From: Sapria himalayana
Lineage: Eukaryota; Streptophyta; Magnoliopsida; Malpighiales; Rafflesiaceae
Direction: 5' to 3'
NCBI GenBank assembly: GCA_029783825.1
Contig: JAREIK010000748.1
Location: 671,999-735,998 of the forward strand
Length of the DNA: 64,000 nucleotides
Shown: positions 34,269-45,689 of the stretch, piece after piece
Layout of the letters: the number at the start of each line of letters is the position of its first letter
Numbering within the stretch: the stretch's first letter is position 1
Program-made: the position numbers and the translations under genes
Notes under the pieces: generated by a model
The model's input: only the letters and a program-made list of their open reading frames with translations
Told to the model about the DNA's origin: nothing
Databases searched by the model: none

Positions 34269-36098
34269 ATGGCACGTGGATGAGGTAGAGGCAGCACATT
34301 GCAAGGTCGTACGAGTTATGTTATAGACGGCACGACCTCAAGTTTGCCCAAAACTGATAGAGGGTCATGGGTGGAAAAATGCCACATTAGATAAAGAAGG
34401 TTGTGAATGTACCGTAGCATCATCATCATTTGACTGATCCACATAATGGTCATGAAATTTTGATGAATGATCAAGAGAAGTAGGAGGAAGAGGATGGAGA
34501 TGTTGGAGTCTTCCTCAGAGCACCATATTGATGAGATTCTCCCTATTCCTCATTTTGATCCAACAATTGATAATCAGTAAGATATAAAACTCAACAAATT
34601 ATTTATCAATTTATTAATTTATTTCTTATTTGCTAATAAATTTTTTGTTACAGGACGAAGTAGAGCCGTCTGGTTCCATTTCTAGGGTTCTGAGAATAAT
34701 TTTTAGGAAGTCCTTTAAACCTAATGGACATAATTGGAAGTCACTAACACATAGAGACCAATTGATGATTTGGAGAGAATTTAAGATAAATATTACAACC
34801 TGAAAAATGTTTACATCTTTTATTTATTCTTTTGTTCACTGATTAAAAATTATTTATTTATATTTACAGAAAGTTTACATGTGGACATAGCCAAAGGAGT
34901 TGGTAAAAAGTATGTTCTACAAACATGCTGCCAGTCGACATAAAGACATCATGTACGAGATCAAAGATAAATGGCTGAAGAAGAAAGAAAAAGATTCGAG
35001 TATTTTGGATCATATTTTCGAGGAGTGGCGGAGCAGATAGGAAGATTCGGATTATAGAAAGAGGTGTGCTAAACAGAGTGGCAATCATCGCTCAGAGTGG
35101 GCTGGGGAGGGTAGTTCCATGTCTACACACACTTGTGGATCTCGTTCTATGCGTGAGCACGAATGAGCATTGGTATTATTTCTAATTTATACTTTTTATG
35201 TTTATTATTTTGTGAATTATGTTCAATTATGCCTAAATTTCATTTCTCATAAGGAATTTTTTTTCAATATAATTAATGTATGTTTTGTGTGTAATTATAG
35301 ACATGCAAAGAGGGTAAGAAGCCTAGTGCTCCTCGCTTATTCAGATACACACACACACACACACATGAAGGCTCATGATGATCAGACTTTCGTTGATCAG
35401 AGATCTCGTGCAGCAAATGTAAGTTTAAATAAAAAAAATTAATTTTTTTTGTTTGAATATAAATTGAAATACTTTTCGTACATTTTTATTAGGAGAGATA
35501 TGAAGAAATGTTAGCTGCTGCAACTCAAGCGTATTCTTAGTCTACTTCAAGTTCATGTGATGGTGCAACAGGTAGTTTTCATTCATCAGCTCCACTAGTT
35601 GATGCGAATCAGAGTTGGTATTGGAAGTTGATAGCAAGGAAAAGATGCCCATATACATCGTCGGTTCGTCATCATCATCATTCTATTCGCATTGGTGACT
35701 AGACTATAAAGCTGAATTTTCAGGACAAGTTTCGAATTTGTTTTCGAAGATGGAAGAATTTCAGGACGTGATGTGAAATTTGATATAGTTTTAGTTGGCC
35801 GATACCGAGCAACACATGATCGATTATGAGGATGATAAGGATGAGTTGCATATGCATTTTGACTAGCTTACAAATAAGTTTCAGGAAGGAGGACTGCAGT
35901 TCAACCTTGATGATCTACCTCGGATTGTTCGGCGTAATGCTCCAGCTACAGCTTCTACTCCATCACCTAAAGTAGCACCTGCATCAACCGCATCAAGACT
36001 AGCAACAATAGACAGCTCTACCCCAATATCCGACATCTCACCGTGTGGACCAAAAATAGCAGAGCATAATGATTATGAAACTAGGTTAGATGATTGAG
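34269..36098 (+). pseudogene. CACTA TNPA-like protein (Transposase_24 / Ptta family), decayed
   Basis: It begins MARG-stop-GRGSTLQGRTSY, then an exon from about 34655 with SFKPNGHNWKSLTHRDQL. The exon at 34870-35166 reads FYKHAASRHKDIMYEIKDKW, HIFEEWRS, YRKRCAKQSGNHRS and STHTCGSRSMREHE. This corresponds to the plant Transposase_24 pattern (D-Y-x-x-x-C-x-x-x-x-x-N-R, then H-T-x-G-S). The next exon, about 35300-35415, has HMKAHDDQTFVDQRSRAAN (K-x-x-D-G-x-x-V-D). Splice sites TTACAG before 34655, ATTATAG before 35301 and AATGTAAGT at 35416 are visible. In Spm-like systems this protein binds the subterminal repeats. Later exons are strongly decayed; the end at about 36098 is approximate. Confidence 0.82.
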
Positions 36099-36339
36099 TA
36101 TATTGCACATATTTTTTTTCAATGCCTTAAACATTGATTTTAGATTTTAATTTTTTATTTTTTCGATGTTTTTAATATATATATGCAGTATATATAATTG
36201 TTTGTTGGAGTTAATTGGATTTTTATTTTGTTGTTTTATTTGTAAATGTTTCTACAGGAATTGAATCAAAACTAGAAGCAAAATGGTTGTTTTTTGTGTG
36301 TTTTATGTTCTAGTTTCTATAGCAGCTGCAGAAATACTG

Positions 36340-36996
36340 CAAAAAAAATTTGTTCGGTAATTACCGACCAAATTGCGACCAAACCGACCAAAATTTTTTA
36401 ATATCAATGGTCAGTAAAAGGTTTCCAAATGGCCGGTAATTCTTTTGGAGATCAATTACTAACCAATGATTTTAAAATATGTTTGTCAGTTTTATGTCGT
36501 TATTTTTAGGCTTTTACCGATCATCTATTACTATTTACCGACCTAATGCTTTTGGTCGGAAAATGGTCGGAATATCATCGGAAATTATTTGTCGATAAAT
36601 GGTCTGTAAATTGTTGGTAATTACCGACCATTTGGAGACTATTTACCGACCTAATTCTTTTGGTCGGAAAATGGTCAGAATATCATTAAATTTTGGTTGT
36701 CAGTAAATGGTCTCCAATTGGTCGGTAATTACCGACCATTTGGAGACCATGTACTGACCTTATTTATTCAGTTGGTAAATTGTCAGAATATAGTCGATAA
36801 ATCTTTGTCGGCGAAGGATAGTAAATGGTCGGTAATTTCCGGACCAATTGATTTTTTATCGCTAAAAAATTTAGCGACGAACAAAATTGTGACCAAATAT
36901 TTTGGTTGGTAAATGATCGGTATTAGGTTTATTGACCAAAAAACACTGAATTTCTAACCAAATAATTATTCGGTAATAAGGTGAATTTTAGTAGTG
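36340..36996 (-). repeat. CACTA-B right subterminal repeats and terminus
   Basis: Repeats of GGTCGGTAATTACCGACCA and TTTGGAGACC, TTTTGGTCGGAAAATGGTCGG and related words, several duplicated at about 100-bp spacing (near 36525, 36645 and 36725), end with GAATTTTAGTAGTG. Confidence 0.9.
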
Positions 36997-38030
36997 TAAG
37001 TATATATTAGAGGTCATTGTCTTGATGTGATGACAAGTATCTTTGTCAAAAGACAATAAATCTTGGATTTGAGATTTATTAGATGGCTTTTATTGATTTT
37101 TGAAGGAATATTATTGAGAAATCAATATCTCATAAATTTTTCACTAAGTGAGAATCTTATATACTAGGTACAACCTCCAATAATATTAAAAATTTAAAAA
37201 CTAAGAGATAATTTATTGACTATCTCATGTTTATACTACATGATAATATAATGTAGCTAAGTGAAAAAAAATATTTGCTTGGGTTATATATTTAAAAGAG
37301 AGACAAACATTTTAAAATTACATGATTAATTGGACTTTCTTTATTTTTTTAAAATTGTATTTTAATTTTTTTATGTCATCTTGTTTCTAAGACGAATGAT
37401 TGATGCAATATTAAGCACTCACACATCAAATTCCAATCAAATATTTTGTTCGAAAATAATAAATCAAAATGACATCACCATGTTTTCCAAAGATTCTTTA
37501 GAATATCATAGCATGTTATTTCATATCATATTTTTATTAAAATTTGCTTATTATATTACATTTTTTGGAGTGATAATGATTTTTGATATTCCTTTCAAGA
37601 TGTTAATTATTGAATAATGCTTTTCTTATGGTTCTTATTTTTATGAGTAAAAATGATGATAAGTATTTTTCATTTAAGCTTTTTTTTTTATTTTGAGGAT
37701 TATGAGATAATTTATCAAACATCTAGCATTAATATTCTTTTATAAATTAAAATTGGTTAGATATAAATAAATATCTAATTGTAAAATTATAATAATTTAG
37801 TACTCCTAAATATTTTAAGAGTATGATAATGATGTGCTTCCATTAATATAATTATATGTTTTGAGTATTAAAACTCAAGATCTCACTGATAAATTATAAT
37901 TTTTTAGGCTATGTCGTCCATCTAGTTTTGAGTATGCCTTTTAAATGACGATGCAATTTCAAACATTCATATATTAAAATTAAATCATTTATTTTAGCTT
38001 GTTCTTGTGTGTGTGTGTGTGTGTGTGTCC
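36997..38030. other. AT-rich sequence between CACTA-B and the exon triplication, no gene seen
   Basis: By position this should hold more of the copia fragment cut by CACTA-B and then the remaining Enhancer-of-Polycomb-like intron. I could not recognise copia motifs in it. A (GT)n run lies at 38008-38028. Confidence 0.45.
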
Positions 38031-39340
38031 ATGTATGTATGTATGTATTGAACTTTCATCTTGTAAAATCCAGTTGCAAATTTCTTGTGCCTTGTGTTTC
38101 CAGGTTCGACATAATTTCTAACAAGCAAAGATAATTTTTGTAGTCCTAGTTAAGGTGTTTGTTCCTTTTTTTTATACATATATCTAGCTGTTTGGTATTC
38201 ATGCTCCATAATAGGTGCTTACGCTCTACTTTATGTAAATGCTTGTAGAGGGAAGAGAAAAAGGTCATATATGTATGTATGTATGTATCAAACTTTAATC
38301 CTGTAAAATCTAGATGCAAATTTCTTGTGCATTGTGTTTTCAGGTTCAACGCAATTTTGAACAAATAATGATAATTTTTGCAGCCATGGTTAATGTGTTT
38401 GATCCTTTTTTAATGCTTATGACAGAATATCTAGCTGTTTGATATTCATGCTCCATTATGGGTATTTACGCTTTATTTTATATAAATACATGTACATATA
38501 TGCTAGTATATATGTATATGTAAATATATGTTTTATGTATAAGTATATATGTACATATACATATATACTGGTATATATGTAAAAGTATTTACCAGTATAT
38601 GTGTATATGTACATATATACCAGTATATATGTACATATACACTATAGTATATGTACATATTTATATGTAAATTTAAATACTAATTATATATACATATATA
38701 CATTGTAGTATATGTACATATACACTGTAGTGTAAATGTACATTTATATTGTAGTGTATATGTATACACTAGTATATATGTACATATATACTGGTATATT
38801 AGTACAAGTATTTACCTGTATAAATGTACATACTTTTTAATGGGTGTTTACACTCTACTTTATGTAAATGCTTGTAGAGAGAAGAGAAAAAGGTCATATA
38901 TGCTTGTATGTATCAAACTTTAATCCAGTAAAATATAGATACAAATTTCTTGTGCATTGTGTTTTTAGGTTCAACGCAATTTTGAACAAATAAAGATAAT
39001 TTTTGCAGCCCTGGTTAATGTGTTTGATCATTTTTTAATGCTTATGACAGAATATCTAGATGTTTGATATTCATGCTCCATTATGGGTATTTATGCTTTA
39101 TTTTAGGTAAATACCTGTACATATATGCCAGCATATATGTATATGTAAATATATGTTTTATGTATAAGTATATATGTACATATACATATATACTGGTATA
39201 TATGTAAAAGTATTTACCAGTATATGTGTATATGTACATATATACCAGTTATATGTACATATACTATAGTACATATATACATTGGTATATATGTACGTAT
39301 ATATCGAGTATATACATACGTATATATTGAGTATATACAC
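38030..39340 (+). repeat. Tandem triplication carrying one Enhancer-of-Polycomb-like exon
   Basis: Three copies of one segment start near 38040, 38285 and 38915. Each has, in order: a TTTCATCTTGTAAAATC-like lead-in, a TTTCTTGTGC...TGTGTTT block, an acceptor AG, a 51-bp exon, a GTGTTTG donor and a TATCTAGCTGTTTG...CATGCTCCAT tail. Copies 1 and 2 also share AAATGCTTGTAGAG with 38866. Copies 2 and 3 have long TATATGTACATATAC expansions (38485-38830 and 39115-39330) that are themselves near-duplicates, so duplication happened after the expansion began. Confidence 0.88.
38104..39019 (+). pseudogene. Enhancer-of-Polycomb-like exon c, three copies (38104-38154, 38344-38394, 38969-39019)
   Basis: Each 51-bp copy follows an AG acceptor. 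Copy 2 reads VQRNFEQIMIIFAAMVN and copy 3 VQRNFEQIKIIFAALVN. Copy 1 reads VRHNF-stop-QAKIIFVVLVK and alone keeps a canonical AAG/GTGTTT donor. The Enhancer-of-Polycomb-like protein sequence directly after E-K-L-R-Q is V-R-R-N-L-D-Q-A-K-T-I-L-x-A-L-I-K. It therefore continues exon b, which ends HL with a phase-0 donor at 24057. The 14 kb between them is occupied by AT-rich DNA, a copia fragment and CACTA-B. Confidence 0.8.
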
Positions 39341-39435
39341 AAGTGGGTGATATATTTACTTGTAGACATGTATATATTGTCATACATACACACCCATTCA
39401 CACACACACACACACACACGTTTGAATATATAATT

Positions 39436-40012
39436 GCTCAGGTTAGTCTGGTCATCATCGTGCATTGCTTACCGATTCATGTCATAAAAAGCCATGGATA
39501 TTATACCATCCCCAAGGATGTGGAATTAAGATATTTCTAGTCCAGGCCAGCTAGGCTGATAAAGACAAACAAAGGCTCTTAGTAATTGTGTAGATATGCA
39601 ATTATCACATGGTACAAAGCGTATGTATGAGGATAAAATTTTTCTTGCTGTGTTCTGTAATGATTGGTTTTAATTGTACTATGTCTTAAGGTGATGATGA
39701 TGATGATGATGATGCTCGTGTAGTGTCGTGTAATTTTATTAGATTTCACAAAATTGTATTCAATCGAAAAGAAAAAATATAACATTACCTAATTTTTACA
39801 GGCCGCGAGTGCCAGGAGGAATATTAGGTCATGTTTTGGGAAAAGCAGCTCGCCGCCTTGTCAAAAATTCGCTCAATCTCAAAATGAGTGCTGGAAAGGA
39901 AGTTCATCAGTCGAGCATCATCGCCTGCCCTACTTTTATTATCAGCAGCAGTAGCACTAGTAACAAATGTGGCATATACGTATGTATATATTCAAAAACT
40001 TTGCTGCTATAA
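39436..40012 (+). pseudogene. Unrecognised exon-like segments downstream of the Enhancer-of-Polycomb-like fragment
   Basis: Two stretches are less AT-rich than their surroundings. At 39439-39540 a frame reads IVHCLPIHVIKSHGYYTIPK after CTCAG. At 39801-39988 a frame follows TTTTTACAG and reads RVPGGILGHVLGKAARRLV, then KNSLNLKMSAGKEVHQSS, ending before GTATGTA, so acceptor and donor are both plausible. I do not recognise the protein. They could be later exons of the broken gene, a captured fragment of another gene, or decayed sequence. Base use is clearly coding-like in the second segment. Confidence 0.4.
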
Positions 40013-42409
40013 GTTACTTTTATTGGTTATTTCTTAGCTCTTTGTCTCAAAATTACTCTATTAGTTCTTTCAAACTCTGGGTCTAGAGAAGTTAGCTTAG
40101 TATCAAAGTTTATATTCATAAAGATGTGGTGGCTACAAAAAAAACTAACAAAAAATACAAATAAGTAATGCAAGTTAAGTAATACAAATAAAAATATAAA
40201 TTTAAGATATTAATATCCAAACTACTAAAAATAGGACTATCTTTTTTTCAAGGATAGTTATGTCAACCAAAGTTAACTAACCAAACTAAATAATCACTGA
40301 GAATAATACCAAAAACTTATTATAACTTTGTTATGATACCTAATTTTTAGGATTTGGCAAAGTCTCAAAACCTTATTTAATAAGGGTCTATCCTCCAACC
40401 AGACTCATAAGTATATGAGTCATTCAAATAGTAAAGAAGACTTTTTATCTAAATATTTATCTTATATGAATTCTATAAGTAATTCGATCAACCTACTATC
40501 ATGTCAATAGTAGCTATAATTGAGAGGATAAAATAGGGATTTAAGTAATATTTTTAAATTATAGGGTTGGTGTATTTTATTATACATGATGTCATATCTA
40601 AATAGTTTAAATATTATTGGGTTTGATTATATAATAAATGTAGGATTATTGTGGAAATACTCTAGTATCCTATTGGCACACCTATTTTTTTGTAACTATT
40701 AGGCCCTCCTTAATATTAATCCCCTCATAGTTGTCTACTCGGTACTTTACCCCCAAAATGAAAAATCATCCCTACTCGAGAGTTGTTCACAAGTTAATTC
40801 CTTTTAGACAACTTATCAACTACCCTTGATAGTTAGTTTTTATGTACATTCTTTTTCTTTGATCTCATATTTCATATAGATGTAAACTAATATGGTAGTA
40901 AAAGTATGTACACTTTCGACTTCATAAGTACCATACTCACAAAATTAATTTACATTTTCCTTTATATCTTATTAGTAGTAGACCTTGGAAAAAAAAAGAA
41001 ATTTGTAGGACTATCACCATCTTATGAATCACTTATAGTCATGCATATTTCATGGCTTACCTTTCACTATCTATCACGATGATACGTGACTCCCAAACTA
41101 AAAGTTGAACCTCATAAACATATATTCTATAAAATATCTACATCAATTGAGGATCAGTTATTCTATAACATGCATAATAGAATGACTTATAAAAGTATTC
41201 ATAATTTGTGATTTATAAGTGTCATACTCACATGATTAACATACATTAATGATATATTTTGATTTATTAGTTTATGTCATCCATCATGGTCAAAAAAGTT
41301 GTCACTTATTTCTTATATTATGCATGAGTATGACTTGTGACCTACCTATCATTATCCACCATGATAGCATGCACAAACCTGCTAATAGTAAAACTATAAT
41401 TTAGTTCTATTTAATTACCATATCTATTAATAACTAAATCATAACGAAATTCAAATATTAAACTCATTCATAAAGTATCCACCACATGTAGTTTAATATA
41501 ATAATCCTAGACCTTAGATTAGCCTTTCATTGGAAATGAATTCAAAATGAGATAATTAAAAATATATCTCATAGATCTTTGGATTCTCATTGATAGTCCT
41601 CAAGAGTTTCTAGGAATCAAATTATAAATCTACAAAACCATATCATTTGCCTTTGATTTCTCCCTAGGGTGAGTCAACTTTCACACCCCCATCAGAAATT
41701 ATGCTTGAGCATTGTATCGCCTTTTGCTCATTGATCGTGGCTAATAACATGCATACCCTTGTATATATGCATATATACTATTCTTATTTATACATGAAAA
41801 TACTTCTATAAACATCTATATATAGCTAAATGTATCTATGTAAAGACACACAAACTCACATACACACATGTACAACAATATACACATAGAAACACACAGA
41901 CACAACTATATGTATGTATGTGTCTGTGTGTGTGTGCATATATATTTATCATTATATATATACACCAAAATACTTTTGTATATATATTATTGAATGTGTT
42001 AGTGAGTGAACACACACACACACTACCATATACACTAAAGTATATGGCATGTAATATATATATATATATATATATATATTTACACATACTTATATTTACA
42101 ACATTATTTTTGCCATATATAAATATATATTATTGTCTATGTTTCTATTGATAGATATATACTATCATGTCTATATATATGCATTTATAAAAATTTATAT
42201 GTTGTAATATATATATATATATGTACGTATGTAATATATATTATGTATATATATACTAAATATATATATAGTATATATATGGTATATATACTTTTATATA
42301 CTATTTTTATATATAGTATACATATATATAAGCATATATATATATACTTATATATTATTTATATATACCTATATATATAAGTATATAGTATATATCTATT
42401 TATACTATA

Positions 42410-42445
<36 letters not shown>

Positions 42446-42463
42446 TGTATGGATAAACTATCT
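40013..42463. other. AT-rich sequence with a degenerate direct duplication and microsatellites, no gene seen
   Basis: A segment from about 40920 to 41110 recurs in degenerate form at about 41210-41395 (offset about 290 bp; shared text TAAGT-CCATACTCAC, TCATGCATA, CACTATCTATCACGATGATA against CATTATCCACCATGATAG). Microsatellites include TATATA-rich tracts from 42055 to 42415 and (ATGT)n at 42418-42450. Confidence 0.6.
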
Positions 42464-45419
42464 CATTACAAAAAAATAAAATTAGAAATAGCCAAATCCA
42501 TTTCTAATTCCATCGCAATGCTGAAATAGTGACCTCAATAAAAATAGAAAGATTTCATTTTTAAAATGTTCATTTCAAAATTTTAGAAATGGAAAATGGC
42601 AGAGCTTTTCTAAAATGTGCGATTAAATTTTCTATATCTAATTTTAGCGATGAAAATGAGATATTAGATTTCATTTTTATTTTGATACTAAAATAGTGAT
42701 GGAATAGAATAGAAATGCATGATCCATTTCTAAATTAGAAATAGATTTTGAAATGAAAATTTTCAACAGGAACATGTCCCATTTATTGTATTTTTTATAA
42801 GCTGCATACAAAATACATATACATATAGAAATTATATACCCTACAATCTAGTAAGTACATGCACATATTTTTCATCCAATGACATTCAAATAATATCTAC
42901 TATAGAGTAACACATCAAATAACAAACATCAAAGTCCATCAATTTTAGTATACATTAATAACTTCAAAAAATAATAACACAAAAATCAAAAGTTCATCAC
43001 AAAAAATTTTATTACAAAAAAGTAATAACACAACATCACAAGCAAATACGAGTCCTTGTCGAGATGAGTATTGTCCTTCGAAGAACTGGATGAATCTTCT
43101 TCAAAATGATGAAAAAGAGATGAAGCCTCTACCAATGTGCACATTATTTTCTTCATCTTCAAATCTTGTATTTCTTTTCCTTCCCTCTTTTCATTCTTTA
43201 TTCCTCTATTTTTATTCTTTCTTCCACTTTTTTTTTATTTCTTCAATTTTTTTTTTGTATCTCTTCATTCTTTTATTGCATTATCCTCATTTTTTCTTTG
43301 TAAAATGTCCTAAATTTCCTACATCTCCTTGCACAACCTCTCATTAAACAAATTATTATAATTGAAAGATGATGATGAAGAACTTCAAATTATACTTGGA
43401 TAAAATGTAGATGCATAGGTACCAAGACCATACACTCACATTTTTTTTGGCTCCACTCCAACAGCCTAAAGATAAATATATACAACATCAATCTCTGGTA
43501 CCTCTATAGTAAGATCTATAAATTGTGAAGAAATGGTAACCATATTCTTCATATCCTTCTAAAATTTTTACAATATAATATAACTCATCATTACTATATT
43601 TAGATAAAATTTACACCAGCATATGAAACTATCAAATCCCTACTAAAAATTAATATAAAAATAAAGTTAGTCATTATATTTAAGGAGTTCATATATAATA
43701 ACTCATTAGTTATGATAAAAAATACTTGACTTTGCATTTTAATTTTTATGAATGCTAAAAATTAATTTTTTTATCAATTGCAATTTACATTAGATACAAT
43801 AAGTAAAAATTGAGAAACTCATATTAATATTATTTGATCACTTATCCACAAATGATCAATCATTATTCTTATGCATTTGCTTGAACACCTCAAATAGTAT
43901 TGGACATTCCAAATCTACCTCCTAAAAATAAATAATAGTTATTAATAAGGCACATGATATATTATCATAAATTTATTATCATTTGCATTCACAAAGTTCA
44001 AATCATAATAAATTAGGAAAAATAATTTTATCAAATATATTGAATGTTAGTAGGTCATCTTTGAACCTCCAATATATTTTGAAGGTCCTAATGCTTCGCA
44101 TACTTTCTCTGATTAATGATTGTGTGATGCCATCTGGGATAAGATCTTTAAAACCTCACTATTCCAATATTCTCATAATTCGATCCAAATATTAAGGGGA
44201 ATACTATTGGTTTTGCATCTTTACCATATTTTTTTTCAATTTTCCAAGCTTGTCATTGTCTGACACTTGCCACATGTTTCCATGTATCCTTCACAGAGAT
44301 TAACAAAATGTTGTTTCATTTATATTTTTTTCTGCAAAAAATAAAGAAAACAACAATAATTTGTAAAGCAATTATTTTCATAATATTTAAAAAAAAACCC
44401 AAGCTGAAAAATTGGTAAAAACATCAATATTATACCTCAAATTCTTCCCAATAAAATTCTTTTATATCTCGGGTCATTTTTCTCCACTTTATATACTTTG
44501 CAACTATATATGCATAGTAGAAGGAATAAACATATAAGTAATTTAACATCACCATGTACATATGCATATAAACAAAATACACTCATATTTCTACTACTAA
44601 GTTAATATTTTATTCATTTTTATTTCTTATCCAAAACTTTGTAATGCAAATATTATTTTAATTATAAATGATAATGTTCAATAAGTAGCAACATCATAAT
44701 TTATTATTAATTAAAATTAACATATTTTCACCTTAACCATTTACTTATATTTTCATTCACAATTGTTATTTAATTTTTTACAAACAAAAATAATGAAAAA
44801 TTATAATGCATGCAAATAATAAAGTTCTAAAAGCCAAGTACTATTTATTGTCAATTGTTGGCCGAATGAAATTTTTTTGATAACTTAGCATTTAAACCAT
44901 GGATTATAAATATTCATCCATTGTGGATGCTACAGTACCAACACATAGGCCTCTTAAGATAAGTGAGATTGAGCTAACAATATCTTCCGGTATAAAATGA
45001 GACGAAGATGAAATATAAGTGGTGGTTAATTCGTGTGTCTCATGATTATGTGATGCCAATATATTCTATGAATGTTTAGGTGAATGAGGAGATATTTGTA
45101 GTGTTGTTGTCATTGAATAAATATTGAAATCCTTCTTTATGTACTTTTAGTTCACTTCTTTTACCATTCTCATGGATTGAGATCCTCGACCACTTGAATT
45201 GTTAACTATCATACCTAATTCAAGTTATATAAATATTGAAAAATGGAAAGACAATAAAAACATATAATGAATATGTCATTATAAAAAAACATAATGATAA
45301 AGACATTGAAATTTACAAATGCAAATTTCTTTTTTTATTTAACACCCAATTGTATTAGTTACAAAATAAGCAACACAACATAACATGGAAGTCAAAAAAT
45401 GCCTACTCATCATCTAAAA

Positions 45420-45655
45420 TTTATAACAAATCATCTCCATCTGCATATTCATCCTCATTTGATTGTCTAATTAATTCCTCATCATTATCTTTTTCAACAT
45501 GGTTATCATCAATGTCTAAATATTTTCCATCTTCACCAAGTAATATTTGAAGCCCATCATATGTCATAAGATTGATTAGATTAAGTTCTACATTATTCTC
45601 TTGAAATGCAGGTACATATGATAATGTGAAAATAACATCATTTTCAAGAACTTAT
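45420..45655 (-). pseudogene. Acidic reverse-strand frame resembling a transposase C-terminal tail
   Basis: Reverse-strand reading gives VIFTLSYVPAFQENNVELNL, then LGEDGKYLDIDDNHVEKDND and RQSNEDEYADGDDLL before a stop. Its acidic end and its place in the putative CACTA-C resemble the tail of CACTA-B TNP2 at 34006-34194, but there is no shared sequence strong enough to prove it. Flanks on both sides are non-coding in appearance. Confidence 0.35.
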
Positions 45656-45689
45656 TTAGCTAATCTATGTTTTATTTTAGATAATGTGA

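Larger units (their letters stand above)
26626..36996 (+). mobile_element. CACTA-B: nearly full-length CACTA (En/Spm) transposon, 10.4 kb
   Basis: The left end is CACTATTAAAAATAATGATAA and the right end is TTTTAGTAGTG (reverse complement CACTACTAAAA), a CACTA TIR pair. Both are followed inward by CGACCAAA/TTTGGTCGGTAAT subterminal repeats. The flanking triplets are TAT (26623-26625) and TAA (36997-36999), an imperfect 3-bp duplication. Inside, in order: left subterminal array to 27450, leader exon, long leader intron with the 550-bp array, TNP2 gene (30468-34194), TNPA-like gene (34269-about 36098), right subterminal array (36340-36996). Both genes carry stops. It sits within the reverse-strand copia fragment that ends at 26625. 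Confidence 0.88.
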
